Shown one piece after another: positions 53,472 through 62,423 of a stretch of 64,000 nt of DNA. The notes below the pieces were generated by a model. The model saw only the letters and a list, made by a program, of their open reading frames with translations. It searched no databases and was not told where the DNA came from. Each line of letters begins with the position of its first letter. Position 1 is the first letter of the stretch. Position numbers and translations under genes: made by a program. Origin of the DNA: JADCRZ01 sp037718865 (GTDB lineage: Bacteria; Bacteroidota; Bacteroidia; Chitinophagales; Chitinophagaceae); NCBI GenBank assembly GCA_037718865.1, contig JBBJMP010000008.1, forward strand, positions 243,108-307,107. The letters run 5' to 3'.

Positions 53472-55931
53472 ATGCTTTCAGCAATCATTCAAAAACCGCC
53501 CGCCGTGAGATCGACCTGGAGCCTGGTCGCCTGGGCAGCCGTTGCCTGTTTCACCACTTACTTTTGCATGTACGGTTACCGGAAGGCGATCTCTGCGGCA
53601 ACCTTTGATGGAATAACTGTAGCAGGTATCTCCTTTAAATCCGCACTGATCATAGCTCAGGTGCTGGGTTACATGACATCTAAATTCATCGGCATAAAAT
53701 TTATATCGGAATTGAACAAGGCCAAACGCGCCCGGTACATCTTGCTCTTCATTGGCTCTGCCCATCTTTGCCTGTTAGGCCTGGCGCTTGTTCCGCTTCC
53801 TTTTAACATCTTATTCCTGTTTCTGAACGGCATGTGCCTGGGATTGATCTGGGGACTTGTATTCAGTTACATCGAAGGGAGAAGATTTACCGATCTGCTG
53901 GCCCTCATACTCAGCATCAATTTTATCTTCAGCTCCGGTGTAGCCAAAAGCCTGGGAAGGGCGTGTATCGACTACTGGAAGGTTCCCGAATTATACATGC
54001 CCTTTGTCGTAGGCATATTGTTTATCCCCCTGCTGCTGCTTGCTGTCTGGATGCTAAACAGGATTCCGCCGCCTGAAGCAGATGAAGTAAAAAGCCGTGG
54101 CCTCCGGGTGGCTTTAAATGGCTCAGAACGAATGAAGCTGTTCCGGGTATTCTGGATAGGGTTATCAGCCATTATAGCGGTAAACCTGATGCTTACCATT
54201 CTGCGTGACGTCAAGGATAACTTCGCCGTGGAGATACTCCGTACGCTGAAGCCCAATTTTAACGCGTCCATTTTTACCAAGATGGAAACAATAGCGGCCA
54301 TTGCTGTTTTTTGCCTGTTGATCGCGTTAGCGGCCATCCGTAACCACTTTAAAAGTATTATGGTGCATCACGTGTCCATTGCTGTTGGATTGTCCATTGT
54401 TATCTTGTCTGCCTGGCTGTTACAGCAAGGCGGGCCTGACCCGGTATTCCTATTGGTACTGTATACTGTCGGACTGTATGTTGGCTACAATACCCTTCAG
54501 TGCCTGTTTCTTGACCGGTTCATTTCGGCTTTCGGTATCAGGGCCAATATCGGTTTCTTTTTTTACCTGATGGATTCAATCGGTTACCTGGGAAGCTGTT
54601 TTGTCATTTTGTATAAAGAACTGTTCAGCACAAGCGCTGACTGGTTCCAGTATTTTTTGCAGGTAAGTTATCTGCTGGGAGCCATTGGACTGATAAATGT
54701 ATGTATTTCAATTCTACTTCTTCAGGAAACACAAAAATCTTTCACCAGCCATACAAGCTTAAAATTCCTTATGCAAATAAAACATTACGACCTGATTGTT
54801 ATTGGTGCAGGTGTGCTGGGAAGTTTTCACGCTTACCATGCCTGTAAGAAAAGGCTATCTGTATTGCTGTTGGAAAAAGACAGCCGGCCGATGGAAGCTT
54901 CTGTCCGTAATTTCGGACAAATAGTTCCATCCGGTATGAGCCAGGGAAGGTGGCAGTATTACGGAATAAGAAGTATGGAGATCTATACTGAACTCCAGCA
55001 ACAGGCTGACATCAGCGTACGGAACAGCGGCAGTGTATACATCGCTTCAAACGAAACGGAATCTGCGCTGCTGCATGAACTGAACGATCGCAACAAAAAG
55101 AACGGGTATCCTTGTTCCCTGCTTTCTGCAAAAGAATGTCTGGGCATCCTCCCTGCATTACATAAATCGTATTGCACGTACGGGCTGTCTTTCCCCCAGG
55201 AAATAACCGTTGAACCCGATAAGATGATCCATAGTTTACTGGCTTACCTGCAGGAGCAATTACAACTTCATTACAAACCGGGTACGCTTGTTATCGGCTG
55301 TACATCAGCCAGCGGAACCTGTGTTGTGAAAGACAGTACAGGATCTACCTATACGTCTGATCAGGTGATCATTTGCACCGGCCGTGATTTTAAAAGCCTG
55401 TATCCAAACTTGTTTTATGAAAGTGATATCGAGGTGTCGAAATTACAGATGATGAAGACGGTACCGCTTAACGGCTTTACCCTCAAAGGCGCCGTTCTAA
55501 CTGGCTTAAGTATACGCCGTTATGAAAGCTTTCGTGAATGTCCTTCTTACTCCTCGTTACAGGCGGGCCAGGTGGAAGAACGGTTCACCAAATGGGGTAT
55601 CCATATTCTTTTTAAACAGGCTGCCGACGGGGGAATAATTATAGGCGATTCACACGAATATGCCGACGCCCGACATGCCGATTCGCTGGGTTATGAGATC
55701 AGGCAGGAGATCAATGAGATCATTCTGGAGGAGGCCCGGCGCATTCTCCATCTGCCCGACTGGTCTATTGCACGATACTGGAACGGGTATTATGCTCAAA
55801 GCAAATCGCATGACCTGTATAAAAAAGAAATAGCCCCTGGAATACACATCATTACAGCCATCGGCGGTAAAGGAATGACCGCCGGCCCTGCACTGGCTGA
55901 AGAGTCCATTAATCAACTTTTTAATTTATGA
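53472..55931 (+). CDS. Fusion of DUF5690 transporter and TIGR03364-type FAD oxidoreductase
   Basis: Residues 1-430 contain about twelve transmembrane helices of a major-facilitator-like DUF5690 protein (ACFTTYFCMYGYRKAISAATF near the start). From residue 434 (Met, codon at 54771) a FAD domain begins: HYDLIVIGAGVLGSFHAYHA, NFGQIVPSGMS, and the C-terminal GIHIITAIGGKGMTAGPAL, as in the phosphonate-linked DAO-type oxidoreductases of TIGR03364. These are normally two genes; here no stop, overlap or linker separates them. A transporter that hands its cargo directly to an oxidase would suit an amino-phosphonate such as a 2-aminoethylphosphonate derivative. It overlaps the HAD gene by four bases. 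Confidence 0.85.
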   Translation: MLSAIIQKPPAVRSTWSLVAWAAVACFTTYFCMYGYRKAISAATFDGITVAGISFKSALIIAQVLGYMTSKFIGIKFISELNKAKRARYILLFIGSAHLCLLGLALVPLPFNILFLFLNGMCLGLIWGLVFSYIEGRRFTDLLALILSINFIFSSGVAKSLGRACIDYWKVPELYMPFVVGILFIPLLLLAVWMLNRIPPPEADEVKSRGLRVALNGSERMKLFRVFWIGLSAIIAVNLMLTILRDVKDNFAVEILRTLKPNFNASIFTKMETIAAIAVFCLLIALAAIRNHFKSIMVHHVSIAVGLSIVILSAWLLQQGGPDPVFLLVLYTVGLYVGYNTLQCLFLDRFISAFGIRANIGFFFYLMDSIGYLGSCFVILYKELFSTSADWFQYFLQVSYLLGAIGLINVCISILLLQETQKSFTSHTSLKFLMQIKHYDLIVIGAGVLGSFHAYHACKKRLSVLLLEKDSRPMEASVRNFGQIVPSGMSQGRWQYYGIRSMEIYTELQQQADISVRNSGSVYIASNETESALLHELNDRNKKNGYPCSLLSAKECLGILPALHKSYCTYGLSFPQEITVEPDKMIHSLLAYLQEQLQLHYKPGTLVIGCTSASGTCVVKDSTGSTYTSDQVIICTGRDFKSLYPNLFYESDIEVSKLQMMKTVPLNGFTLKGAVLTGLSIRRYESFRECPSYSSLQAGQVEERFTKWGIHILFKQAADGGIIIGDSHEYADARHADSLGYEIRQEINEIILEEARRILHLPDWSIARYWNGYYAQSKSHDLYKKEIAPGIHIITAIGGKGMTAGPALAEESINQLFNL

Positions 55932-56656
55932 AAAAAGAGACCATTAAGCTGGTTGTTTGCGATATGGCCGGCACTACAGTAAAAGATGAACACGAAGTGG
56001 AATCCTGTTTTGTGAAGGCTGCTACTTCAACCAGGCTGAAAATGACTGAAGAAGAAATATTGTCGGTACAGGGATGGTCGAAAAAACACGTATTTGAAGT
56101 CTTCTGGGAACGGCAGCTGGGTAAGCGGGACGAGGAGTGGTTTGACCAGGTCGAACATTCATATGCTGTTTTTACCGACATCCTTGAAAATCATTACCTG
56201 GATAACCCGGTTTACCCGACAACCGGTTGCCTGGAGCTGTTTCACTTTCTTAACAAGCAGAATATACCTATAGCACTTACAACAGGATTCTACAGAAGGG
56301 TAACAGACATCATCCTGAAGAAGCTGGGCTGGTCAGAGGGCTTGAACGATCAACACATAGGAACCCGGAGCACCGTCATACAGGCTTCCATTGCCAGTGA
56401 CGAGGTAACCCATGGGCGGCCCCTTCCCGAAATGATACTTAAAGCCATGAACTTGCTTGGGATAAATGATTCCCGTCATGTGATTAACATAGGTGATACC
56501 CCTTCAGACATACAGTCGGGGTTCAGTGCAGGTTGCCTGTATTCCTGCTGTGTAACGAATGGAACACATACTGAAGACCAGTTACTGAAACATCGACCCG
56601 ACAAATATTTTGCGTCAATGCATGATTTTAAAAAATGGCTCAGTAAGCACACCTGA
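55928..56656 (+). CDS. Phosphonatase-like HAD hydrolase
   Basis: This 242-residue HAD enzyme has the nucleophile motif VVCDMAGTT with Asp12, a cap region QGWSKKHVFEVFW whose Lys52 or Lys53 aligns with the Schiff-base lysine of phosphonoacetaldehyde hydrolase, and motif IV INIGDTPSDIQSG. It fits the phosphonatase-like group TIGR03351. Expected reaction: cleavage of the C-P bond of phosphonoacetaldehyde or a close analogue, releasing phosphate. It overlaps the transporter-oxidase gene by four bases (ATGA), so the aldehyde made by the oxidase is the natural substrate. It is convergent with the HD-oxygenase gene. Confidence 0.87.
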   Translation: MKKETIKLVVCDMAGTTVKDEHEVESCFVKAATSTRLKMTEEEILSVQGWSKKHVFEVFWERQLGKRDEEWFDQVEHSYAVFTDILENHYLDNPVYPTTGCLELFHFLNKQNIPIALTTGFYRRVTDIILKKLGWSEGLNDQHIGTRSTVIQASIASDEVTHGRPLPEMILKAMNLLGINDSRHVINIGDTPSDIQSGFSAGCLYSCCVTNGTHTEDQLLKHRPDKYFASMHDFKKWLSKHT

Positions 56657-56666
56657 GACATCACAA

Positions 56667-57263
56667 TCAAAATCCAACGGATTCAAAACGCCCGCTGCGG
56701 TTGAGGTGCTTTATCGCGAGCTTTTTGAAATACGCAAGATCCGGTAGTGGCACTTGTTCCATTTTTGCCGCTTCATCCCATGTGCGCATTTTTATGTACA
56801 GGTTAAATAAGGGATCCGATTCAAACGCCTTACTTTCCTCTTCCGTCATCCTTCCTCCCTGATACTCGAGGGTAACTTTGCTAGCTTCGGATAACTGCTG
56901 ATAATAACCGGGATGCTTATACGTAAGATATCGCTTGGCATTTACATGAGATGCGATCAGCCGGCAAAGTGTTTCCGAAAACCCCAGGCTTCGCAGGTAG
57001 TTAGCGCCCAATTTTTCGTGATCGGTCACGCCAAATCCATCCATCGATTCATATTCATCATGAACCGGCAGTAAATGTCCGATATCATGAAAAAATGCGG
57101 CGAGTACCACTTCGTCGGATTGATTTTCATGGATGGCCAATTGGGCGGCCTGGGACATATGTTCAAGCTGTGACACCTTTTCTCCTGCATATTCATCGCC
57201 ACCAAAGGCTTCATACAGATAAAAAATATCCGTTATTATCTGATCGGTACTTCTTGCTTCCAT
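56667..57263 (-). CDS. PhnZ-like HD-domain oxygenase (phosphonate-associated, TIGR03276 type)
   Basis: Starting at the ATG at 57263 (two upstream ATGs add 12 residues of no clear pattern), the protein shows the PhnZ-like order: DEYAGEKVSQLEHMSQAA with Tyr and Glu used for substrate gating, FFHDIGHLL with the metal-binding His-Asp, then HEKLGANYLRSLG and ASHVNAKRYL. Such proteins are mixed-valence di-iron oxygenases that split hydroxylated phosphonates to an acid or aldehyde plus phosphate. No PhnY-type hydroxylase is visible in the window, so the substrate may arrive already hydroxylated. It faces the phosphonatase gene tail to tail. Confidence 0.87.
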   Translation of the reverse strand: MEARSTDQIITDIFYLYEAFGGDEYAGEKVSQLEHMSQAAQLAIHENQSDEVVLAAFFHDIGHLLPVHDEYESMDGFGVTDHEKLGANYLRSLGFSETLCRLIASHVNAKRYLTYKHPGYYQQLSEASKVTLEYQGGRMTEEESKAFESDPLFNLYIKMRTWDEAAKMEQVPLPDLAYFKKLAIKHLNRSGRFESVGF

Positions 57264-57307
57264 AGTTAAGATCTTATGCATTATATAATTAAAATTCACC
57301 TTACCGG

Positions 57308-57330
57308 CATTTGCCGCAGATCTGCAAATG
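57308..57330. repeat. Palindrome CATTTGC-N9-GCAAATG
   Basis: Seven-bp inverted repeat 45 bp upstream of the PhnZ-like gene start. It could be an operator or a weak second hairpin of the adjacent terminator. Confidence 0.35.
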
Positions 57331-57337
57331 TAATAAA

Positions 57338-57361
57338 GGCGAAACTAAGAATAGTTTCGCC
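57338..57361 (-). terminator. Terminator of the second SusCD operon
   Basis: GGCGAAACT and AGTTTCGCC form a perfect 9-bp stem with an AAGAAT loop, 37 bp after the SusD stop. On the minus strand it is followed by TTTATTA. Confidence 0.65.
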
Positions 57362-57397
57362 ATGCACGAGAAAACTGCCCGAGAAGGCAAGAAGCTT

Positions 57398-58987
57398 TTA
57401 TTTAATGAGCCACATGGCAGCGTTGATGTTGTCGTTGCCTCCAAACTGACGCTGTACGGCACTTTCCCAATTTGCTTTATTTGTAGTTCTTTCCGGGACG
57501 GGGTACTGAAACCTTTTGGGGATGGTAGCATTGTTGCCTGTTCCCGTTCCGGTTAAGAATTCCGGGACACCGGTTCTTCTCCAGTTAAAATAAGCCTCCC
57601 AACCGGAGTTCTGAAAAAAGGCCAGGTATTTCTGAACGATGATCTGGTTCAATCCTGCCTCCGTGTTACCCTGATATTTTACGGCAGGCTGTTTAAAATA
57701 GCCGTTTTCAATGTCGACATTTATTGTATAACTCTGGTTCCTGTAGTTTTTTATAATGGCTCCTGCTGCTTCTACCGGTATTCCATAAAAAGCCATAGAA
57801 GCCTTGATTCCTTTTTTATACCATTCTTCCGCGTCACCGGCTATCCATCCCCTGTTTATTGCTTCTGCAATATTGAAACACATCTCCGGGTAACCGATGA
57901 TAATCCCAGGTTCGGCGGAGTACGAAGCGTAATAACGCGACCGGCTTCTGACCGAATATTCAGCTTCCTCTACGTTGGACATTTTTGAAGACATTTCTGT
58001 TTGATTTTCGCCTGAGCTTGCTCCTGTATAGGCCGTAATATCTGCAGGACTTTTTCCTTCCTTATTGATTTTTTTTGTTGCAGGCTCTGCTACAATATAA
58101 GCCCGGGGATCATTCAAATCCACCAATCTGTTCAGATAAGTAGCAGACATGTTATACCGGGTAGCATCAAAACCCAGGTTGTCCGGATTACTTGGATACT
58201 TGTTGATATTATTATAGTTATACTGAAGGTTCTGTGCATTACTCTCAAACAATGGGAACCTTGACTTGTTATTCATTACTTCTGTAAATAATGATTTCAA
58301 CTTGAGATCGGCATCAACTTCTTTTCTGCTCACTGCGATTAAAACCCTCAATTTAAAAGCATTTACCGTCCGTTGCCATTTTAAGAGATCATTATTAAAA
58401 TAAATATCCCCTTTCAGCTGCTGACCTTCGGTAGTATTTGCCTTGTCAGGATTTTTAACTAACTGGTCCAAATCAGCATTTGACTCTTCCAGCCATTTCA
58501 GTACCTGCAGAAAAACCTCCTTCTGGCTATTGTAAACGGGATTCAGTTTTTCCTTACCTTCCAAAGCTTCAGACATGGGGATGTCTCCAACCAGGTTTGT
58601 CATGCGGTAAAAGAAAAAAGCCCGGAAAAATTTACCCAGGGCTGCATAGGGATTTATTTTTCCGCCTCCCAGGCGTTGCGCTTCTTCTTCCATCTTTGTC
58701 ACGTTTTTCAGCGTGATATAGTTGAGATCGGCGCCCGTCCAATCATAACGTTGATCTCCATAATAGTTGTAATTGGCTACATCAAACTGGTTCCAGCGCA
58801 TGACCAGGCTCCAGGGGCGGTCTATATTCAAGTCGGCCAGTACTCCTTTAAACACCAGTTCCGGAGTAACAGCTTCGGGCCGGTTAGGGTTGCGCTCCAG
58901 TTCTTCAAATTTCTTGGAACAACTGCTTACACCGGATAATATGGTAATGGTGATAATGATCAGGGCAACTATCTTAATGAATTTCAT
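57398..58987 (-). CDS. SusD/RagB-type lipoprotein, second pair
   Basis: Lipobox VSSC, then KKFEELERNPNRPEAVTPELV, the typical SusD-like opening. Helical TPR-type repeats (FFRAFFFYRMTNLVGDIPMSEA) and the C-terminal FNWRRTGVPEF and GGNDNINAAMWLIK ending follow. It is 529 residues long. It starts 24 bp after the SusC stop on the same strand, so the two form one operon ended by the hairpin at 57338. It is oriented toward the PhnZ-like and phosphonatase genes and probably acts on a related compound. It has only family-level similarity to the first SusD. Confidence 0.9.
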   Translation of the reverse strand: MKFIKIVALIIITITILSGVSSCSKKFEELERNPNRPEAVTPELVFKGVLADLNIDRPWSLVMRWNQFDVANYNYYGDQRYDWTGADLNYITLKNVTKMEEEAQRLGGGKINPYAALGKFFRAFFFYRMTNLVGDIPMSEALEGKEKLNPVYNSQKEVFLQVLKWLEESNADLDQLVKNPDKANTTEGQQLKGDIYFNNDLLKWQRTVNAFKLRVLIAVSRKEVDADLKLKSLFTEVMNNKSRFPLFESNAQNLQYNYNNINKYPSNPDNLGFDATRYNMSATYLNRLVDLNDPRAYIVAEPATKKINKEGKSPADITAYTGASSGENQTEMSSKMSNVEEAEYSVRSRSRYYASYSAEPGIIIGYPEMCFNIAEAINRGWIAGDAEEWYKKGIKASMAFYGIPVEAAGAIIKNYRNQSYTINVDIENGYFKQPAVKYQGNTEAGLNQIIVQKYLAFFQNSGWEAYFNWRRTGVPEFLTGTGTGNNATIPKRFQYPVPERTTNKANWESAVQRQFGGNDNINAAMWLIK

Positions 58988-59011
58988 GATTATTCTTTTT
59001 TCGGATAATAG

Positions 59012-62000
59012 TTAAAACGTGACGTTCAGGTTGATGCCGTAGCGCTTAGTCGTTGGCGTTTGCAAAGACGAAGACCCTTCACTGCCTGCATACTGATCTA
59101 TGTCAAGATCCTTATGCTTTGAAAAGTAAAGCAGGTTCCGGGCAACACATGAAATGTTGGCCTGACGGATAAACGAGCCGGTCAACAGGTCGGCAGGAAG
59201 CGCATACCCAAAAACCACTTCTCTTAATTTACCGAAGGTTTTACTGATGAGGTTAGCTTCGTTGGTTCTGTAATACACACTGATATAATCCTGTAAAAAT
59301 GTTTTTGTTGTGTTTGGGCCAAACTGAAGGTCTTTGTAATTGGTTATATTTCCATTGACATCATACTGAATGGCAGCGCCGTTGGTGACCACCACGCCTT
59401 CTCCCACATATGAGCGGATTCCTTTAAAATCATTTAACCTGGCTTCTCCCATGGCCCCTTCTACACTATTGATGTGGCGCCCGCCGCGAAAAGTTTGTTG
59501 TTGGATATAATTGATCATGTTACCCCCGACTCTGCCGTCAAACTGGAAACCCAGGTTAAACTGTTTGTACCTGAAGGTATTGTTGACCGCCCAAACCCAA
59601 TCCGGATTCCTGCTACCCAGGTATTGCGGAACACTCTTTACAAGAGGCCTGCCTCCGGCATCGTTGATGATCTGGCCATCGGGCGTTTTGGCAAAAGCAG
59701 AACCGTATAATTTGTCAACACGGTCACCTATCTGATAATAAGTATCCAACTGGTTTACACCGGGGTAAAAGTGAGTATAGTGTTCTTTGTAAGTCGACCA
59801 GTTTATCAATACATCCCAGCTGAACCCTTTGCCGGTACTACTCCGGAGCGGAGACCCGTTGATGGTAATTTCCCAACCCTTTTTTTCTGTTTTGATACCG
59901 TTTACCAAATATTGCGTAAAGCCGGTAGAAGAAGACAGAGGAAGGTTGAATATCCTGGGACCGTCTTCAGAAAGAAAATAGGTGACATCGGCACCCAGAC
60001 GGTTTTGAAGGAAGCGGATGTCTAATCCGGCTTCATAAACGGTACTTGAAAATGGCTTGATGTCTGGGTTAACAATGGTATTGGTATAATAAGCGCCTGC
60101 CTTATTATCATATACCAGCGGAGTAGTGTAGGAAGATGAATTTTCATAGGTCGGACCATCGTAAGAGGAATAATATTCACTGCCATAGCCTAACGGAAAA
60201 GACGCCAATGGTGTGGCTCCGATATAGGCCTGTGTTAAACCTCCCTTTACATTGGCATAAGAGCCCCGGACCTTAAGAAATGAAACAAGGGATGGTAATG
60301 TGACGTAATCTGAAATCACCGTACTTAATGAGACGGATGGATAAAAACCATTTTTATTCTTGTCGAGAGTAGAATTTTTATCTATCCGTCCTGTCAAGGA
60401 CAGGTTGGCATACCTGCTTAACCCGACGTCAATAAATCCATACGCACTGGCAACCAGCATTTCCGACTGGAAGCTGATGGCCTTTACGGGATTACGGGAA
60501 TTGGCAAAACTGTACAAGCCCGGCACATTGAGATAGTCGGTAGTTACATAACTCGAATTATAACGGAACGAACGAAGGTTACCGCCAACGGAAGCCCTCA
60601 CGCTGATCTGCCTGGCGATAGTATTGTTATAATTAATCAAAGCCTCCGTATTGTTTTCAAACAACGATCTTTTGTCTTCACGGTAATCGCCACGCCCCTC
60701 TTCCCTTCCGTAAGGATGGGCCGAAAAGGGCATCTTTTCGTTACGGAACAGGTCATATGTGGTGACTTGCGTACGAAGCAAGACATCGAGGTTTTTATTG
60801 ATCTTGTAAGTAAACTTGCCGGAGCCGTTTACGTCGGTTTTGTAGTGGCCCCTTAACCATTCGTACACTACAAAATAGGGGTTATGATAACGCTGGTATT
60901 CGGCATAGATTGATTGAACGTCTTCTTTACCGGGTTGCCAGTAATTGCGCATGTCACGTATGTCCCAGTCTGCGCCGCCCCAGATGGTAATATTATAAAT
61001 CAGGCTGTTTGGCCCGTAAGTAACATCGGGAAAATTAGGGGTGAACTGCCGGTTGTAGTTTAGATATCCTTCCAGGCGAATCTTATCTGAGAAATTGTAT
61101 CCGGCCGAAATATTAAAGTTGGCGGTGTTGAGTTTGGTGTTAGGCACGATCCCTTTCTGGTAGGTGTTTGACAGGGAAAAGCGCAGGTCGTATTTTTCAT
61201 TTTTTGAAGAGATACCGATATTGTTGGTAGAGATGACGCCGGTTTGCAAGAACCGATCGAGGTTGTTTTTGCCCCTGGCGACCCAGGGAGTTCCCTGGCG
61301 AATTCCGGTTGCGGGATCGACAGGGCTGTCGTATTGCGGAATCAACTGACCCTCGAAACGAGGTCCCCATACATCATAATCGCCATCATTGGTTCCATTT
61401 CCTTTCCCATCCACAAAGGCATATTTACCGTGATCTCCTGGTCCATACTCGTCCTGGACCTTTGGAATGGCATTGAAGCCCCGCTCAATCATGGTGCTGC
61501 TGTTGAAGTCAATGGAAAATCCCCTTTTATCTTTTGAGCCCCGCTTGGTAGTGATCATTATGGCCCCGTTTAATCCCCTTGAACCATACAACGCAGAAGC
61601 CGTTGCTCCTTTGAGTACGGTATAACTTTCCACATCATCCGGCGAAATATTCCAGGTATCTGAGTTGATTGGAACGCCATCTACCACATACAGGTTAATA
61701 CCACGTCCCCTTAACAACACCTGCGGCGCTGACAATAGTTCGCCTGAAGTGCCAATGGTTAACCCGGCCACTTTACCTACCAGCCCATTGATGGCATTAG
61801 GCTCACGCGCTTTCGTAAGGTCCTCCCCTCTTACTTCCTGCACGGCATAACCAACCCGTTTTTTTTCTTTTCTGATGCCTAATGCAGTAACCACAACCTC
61901 ATTTAAATTCCGGGAACTTAGATCAACCATAACCGTTAGATCAGCCGTTTCCTTATCTATCAGGACTTCTTTCTCAGTAATACCAACACCGCTTATGATC

Positions 62001-62224
62001 AGCACCTGGCCATCACTCGCAGAAAGGCTGAATTTTCCTTCGCTGTCTGTCGAACTACCTTTACCGCTTCCCTTTATCAAAACCGAAGCGCCGGGTACCG
62101 GTGATTGGTTGGTTGTTGACACAACCGTACCACGGATGGTTCGCTGTGCGTGGGAAAATAAGGGTAATCCGAAAAAGGTAATAAAAAGGATTGTCTTGCA
62201 ACAGAGTGTAAAGGTAAAATTCAT
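59012..62224 (-). CDS. SusC/RagA-type TonB-linked outer-membrane protein, second pair
   Basis: This 1070-residue protein has a signal peptide ending SHAQ, carboxypeptidase-like domain (RGTVVSTTNQSPVPGASVLIKG), plug (DLTKAREPNAINGLVGKVAG, VESYTVLKGATASALYGSRG) and barrel ending RYGINLNVTF. The TonB box region NLNEVVVTALGIRK is standard. It leads the operon with SusD. Its upstream region has two perfect palindromes that may bind a LacI-type or other dimeric regulator. Ligand unknown, but the neighbourhood suggests phosphonate or phosphoester uptake. Confidence 0.92.
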   Translation of the reverse strand: MNFTFTLCCKTILFITFFGLPLFSHAQRTIRGTVVSTTNQSPVPGASVLIKGSGKGSSTDSEGKFSLSASDGQVLIISGVGITEKEVLIDKETADLTVMVDLSSRNLNEVVVTALGIRKEKKRVGYAVQEVRGEDLTKAREPNAINGLVGKVAGLTIGTSGELLSAPQVLLRGRGINLYVVDGVPINSDTWNISPDDVESYTVLKGATASALYGSRGLNGAIMITTKRGSKDKRGFSIDFNSSTMIERGFNAIPKVQDEYGPGDHGKYAFVDGKGNGTNDGDYDVWGPRFEGQLIPQYDSPVDPATGIRQGTPWVARGKNNLDRFLQTGVISTNNIGISSKNEKYDLRFSLSNTYQKGIVPNTKLNTANFNISAGYNFSDKIRLEGYLNYNRQFTPNFPDVTYGPNSLIYNITIWGGADWDIRDMRNYWQPGKEDVQSIYAEYQRYHNPYFVVYEWLRGHYKTDVNGSGKFTYKINKNLDVLLRTQVTTYDLFRNEKMPFSAHPYGREEGRGDYREDKRSLFENNTEALINYNNTIARQISVRASVGGNLRSFRYNSSYVTTDYLNVPGLYSFANSRNPVKAISFQSEMLVASAYGFIDVGLSRYANLSLTGRIDKNSTLDKNKNGFYPSVSLSTVISDYVTLPSLVSFLKVRGSYANVKGGLTQAYIGATPLASFPLGYGSEYYSSYDGPTYENSSSYTTPLVYDNKAGAYYTNTIVNPDIKPFSSTVYEAGLDIRFLQNRLGADVTYFLSEDGPRIFNLPLSSSTGFTQYLVNGIKTEKKGWEITINGSPLRSSTGKGFSWDVLINWSTYKEHYTHFYPGVNQLDTYYQIGDRVDKLYGSAFAKTPDGQIINDAGGRPLVKSVPQYLGSRNPDWVWAVNNTFRYKQFNLGFQFDGRVGGNMINYIQQQTFRGGRHINSVEGAMGEARLNDFKGIRSYVGEGVVVTNGAAIQYDVNGNITNYKDLQFGPNTTKTFLQDYISVYYRTNEANLISKTFGKLREVVFGYALPADLLTGSFIRQANISCVARNLLYFSKHKDLDIDQYAGSEGSSSLQTPTTKRYGINLNVTF

Positions 62225-62285
62225 AAACAGCAGTTTAGATAAGCATGGCGGGATTATGGCGGCGAAGCTATCCGTTACATATTAT

Positions 62286-62297
62286 GGTAACGTTACC
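62286..62297. promoter_or_regulatory. Palindrome GGTAACGTTACC, possible LacI-type operator
   Basis: This perfect 12-bp palindrome is centred on a CG step, the usual layout of LacI-family operators. It is 62 bp upstream of the SusC start and 127 bp from the Na/Pi symporter start. Confidence 0.4.
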
Positions 62298-62317
62298 CGT
62301 ATTTTACGATTGTATTA

Positions 62318-62331
62318 ACAAACCGGTTTGT
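62318..62331. promoter_or_regulatory. Palindrome ACAAACCGGTTTGT, possible operator
   Basis: A perfect 14-bp palindrome, 32 bp centre to centre (about three helical turns) from the one at 62286. Same-face binding by one regulator or a pair is possible in this divergent promoter region. Confidence 0.4.
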
Positions 62332-62423
62332 CCAACCAGAATGCTATGCTATGTTACACTACCGGGTATGCGGAGATGATAACAATTTAATATTCCGGTA
62401 ACATTAAAGTTGTAATATGTTAA

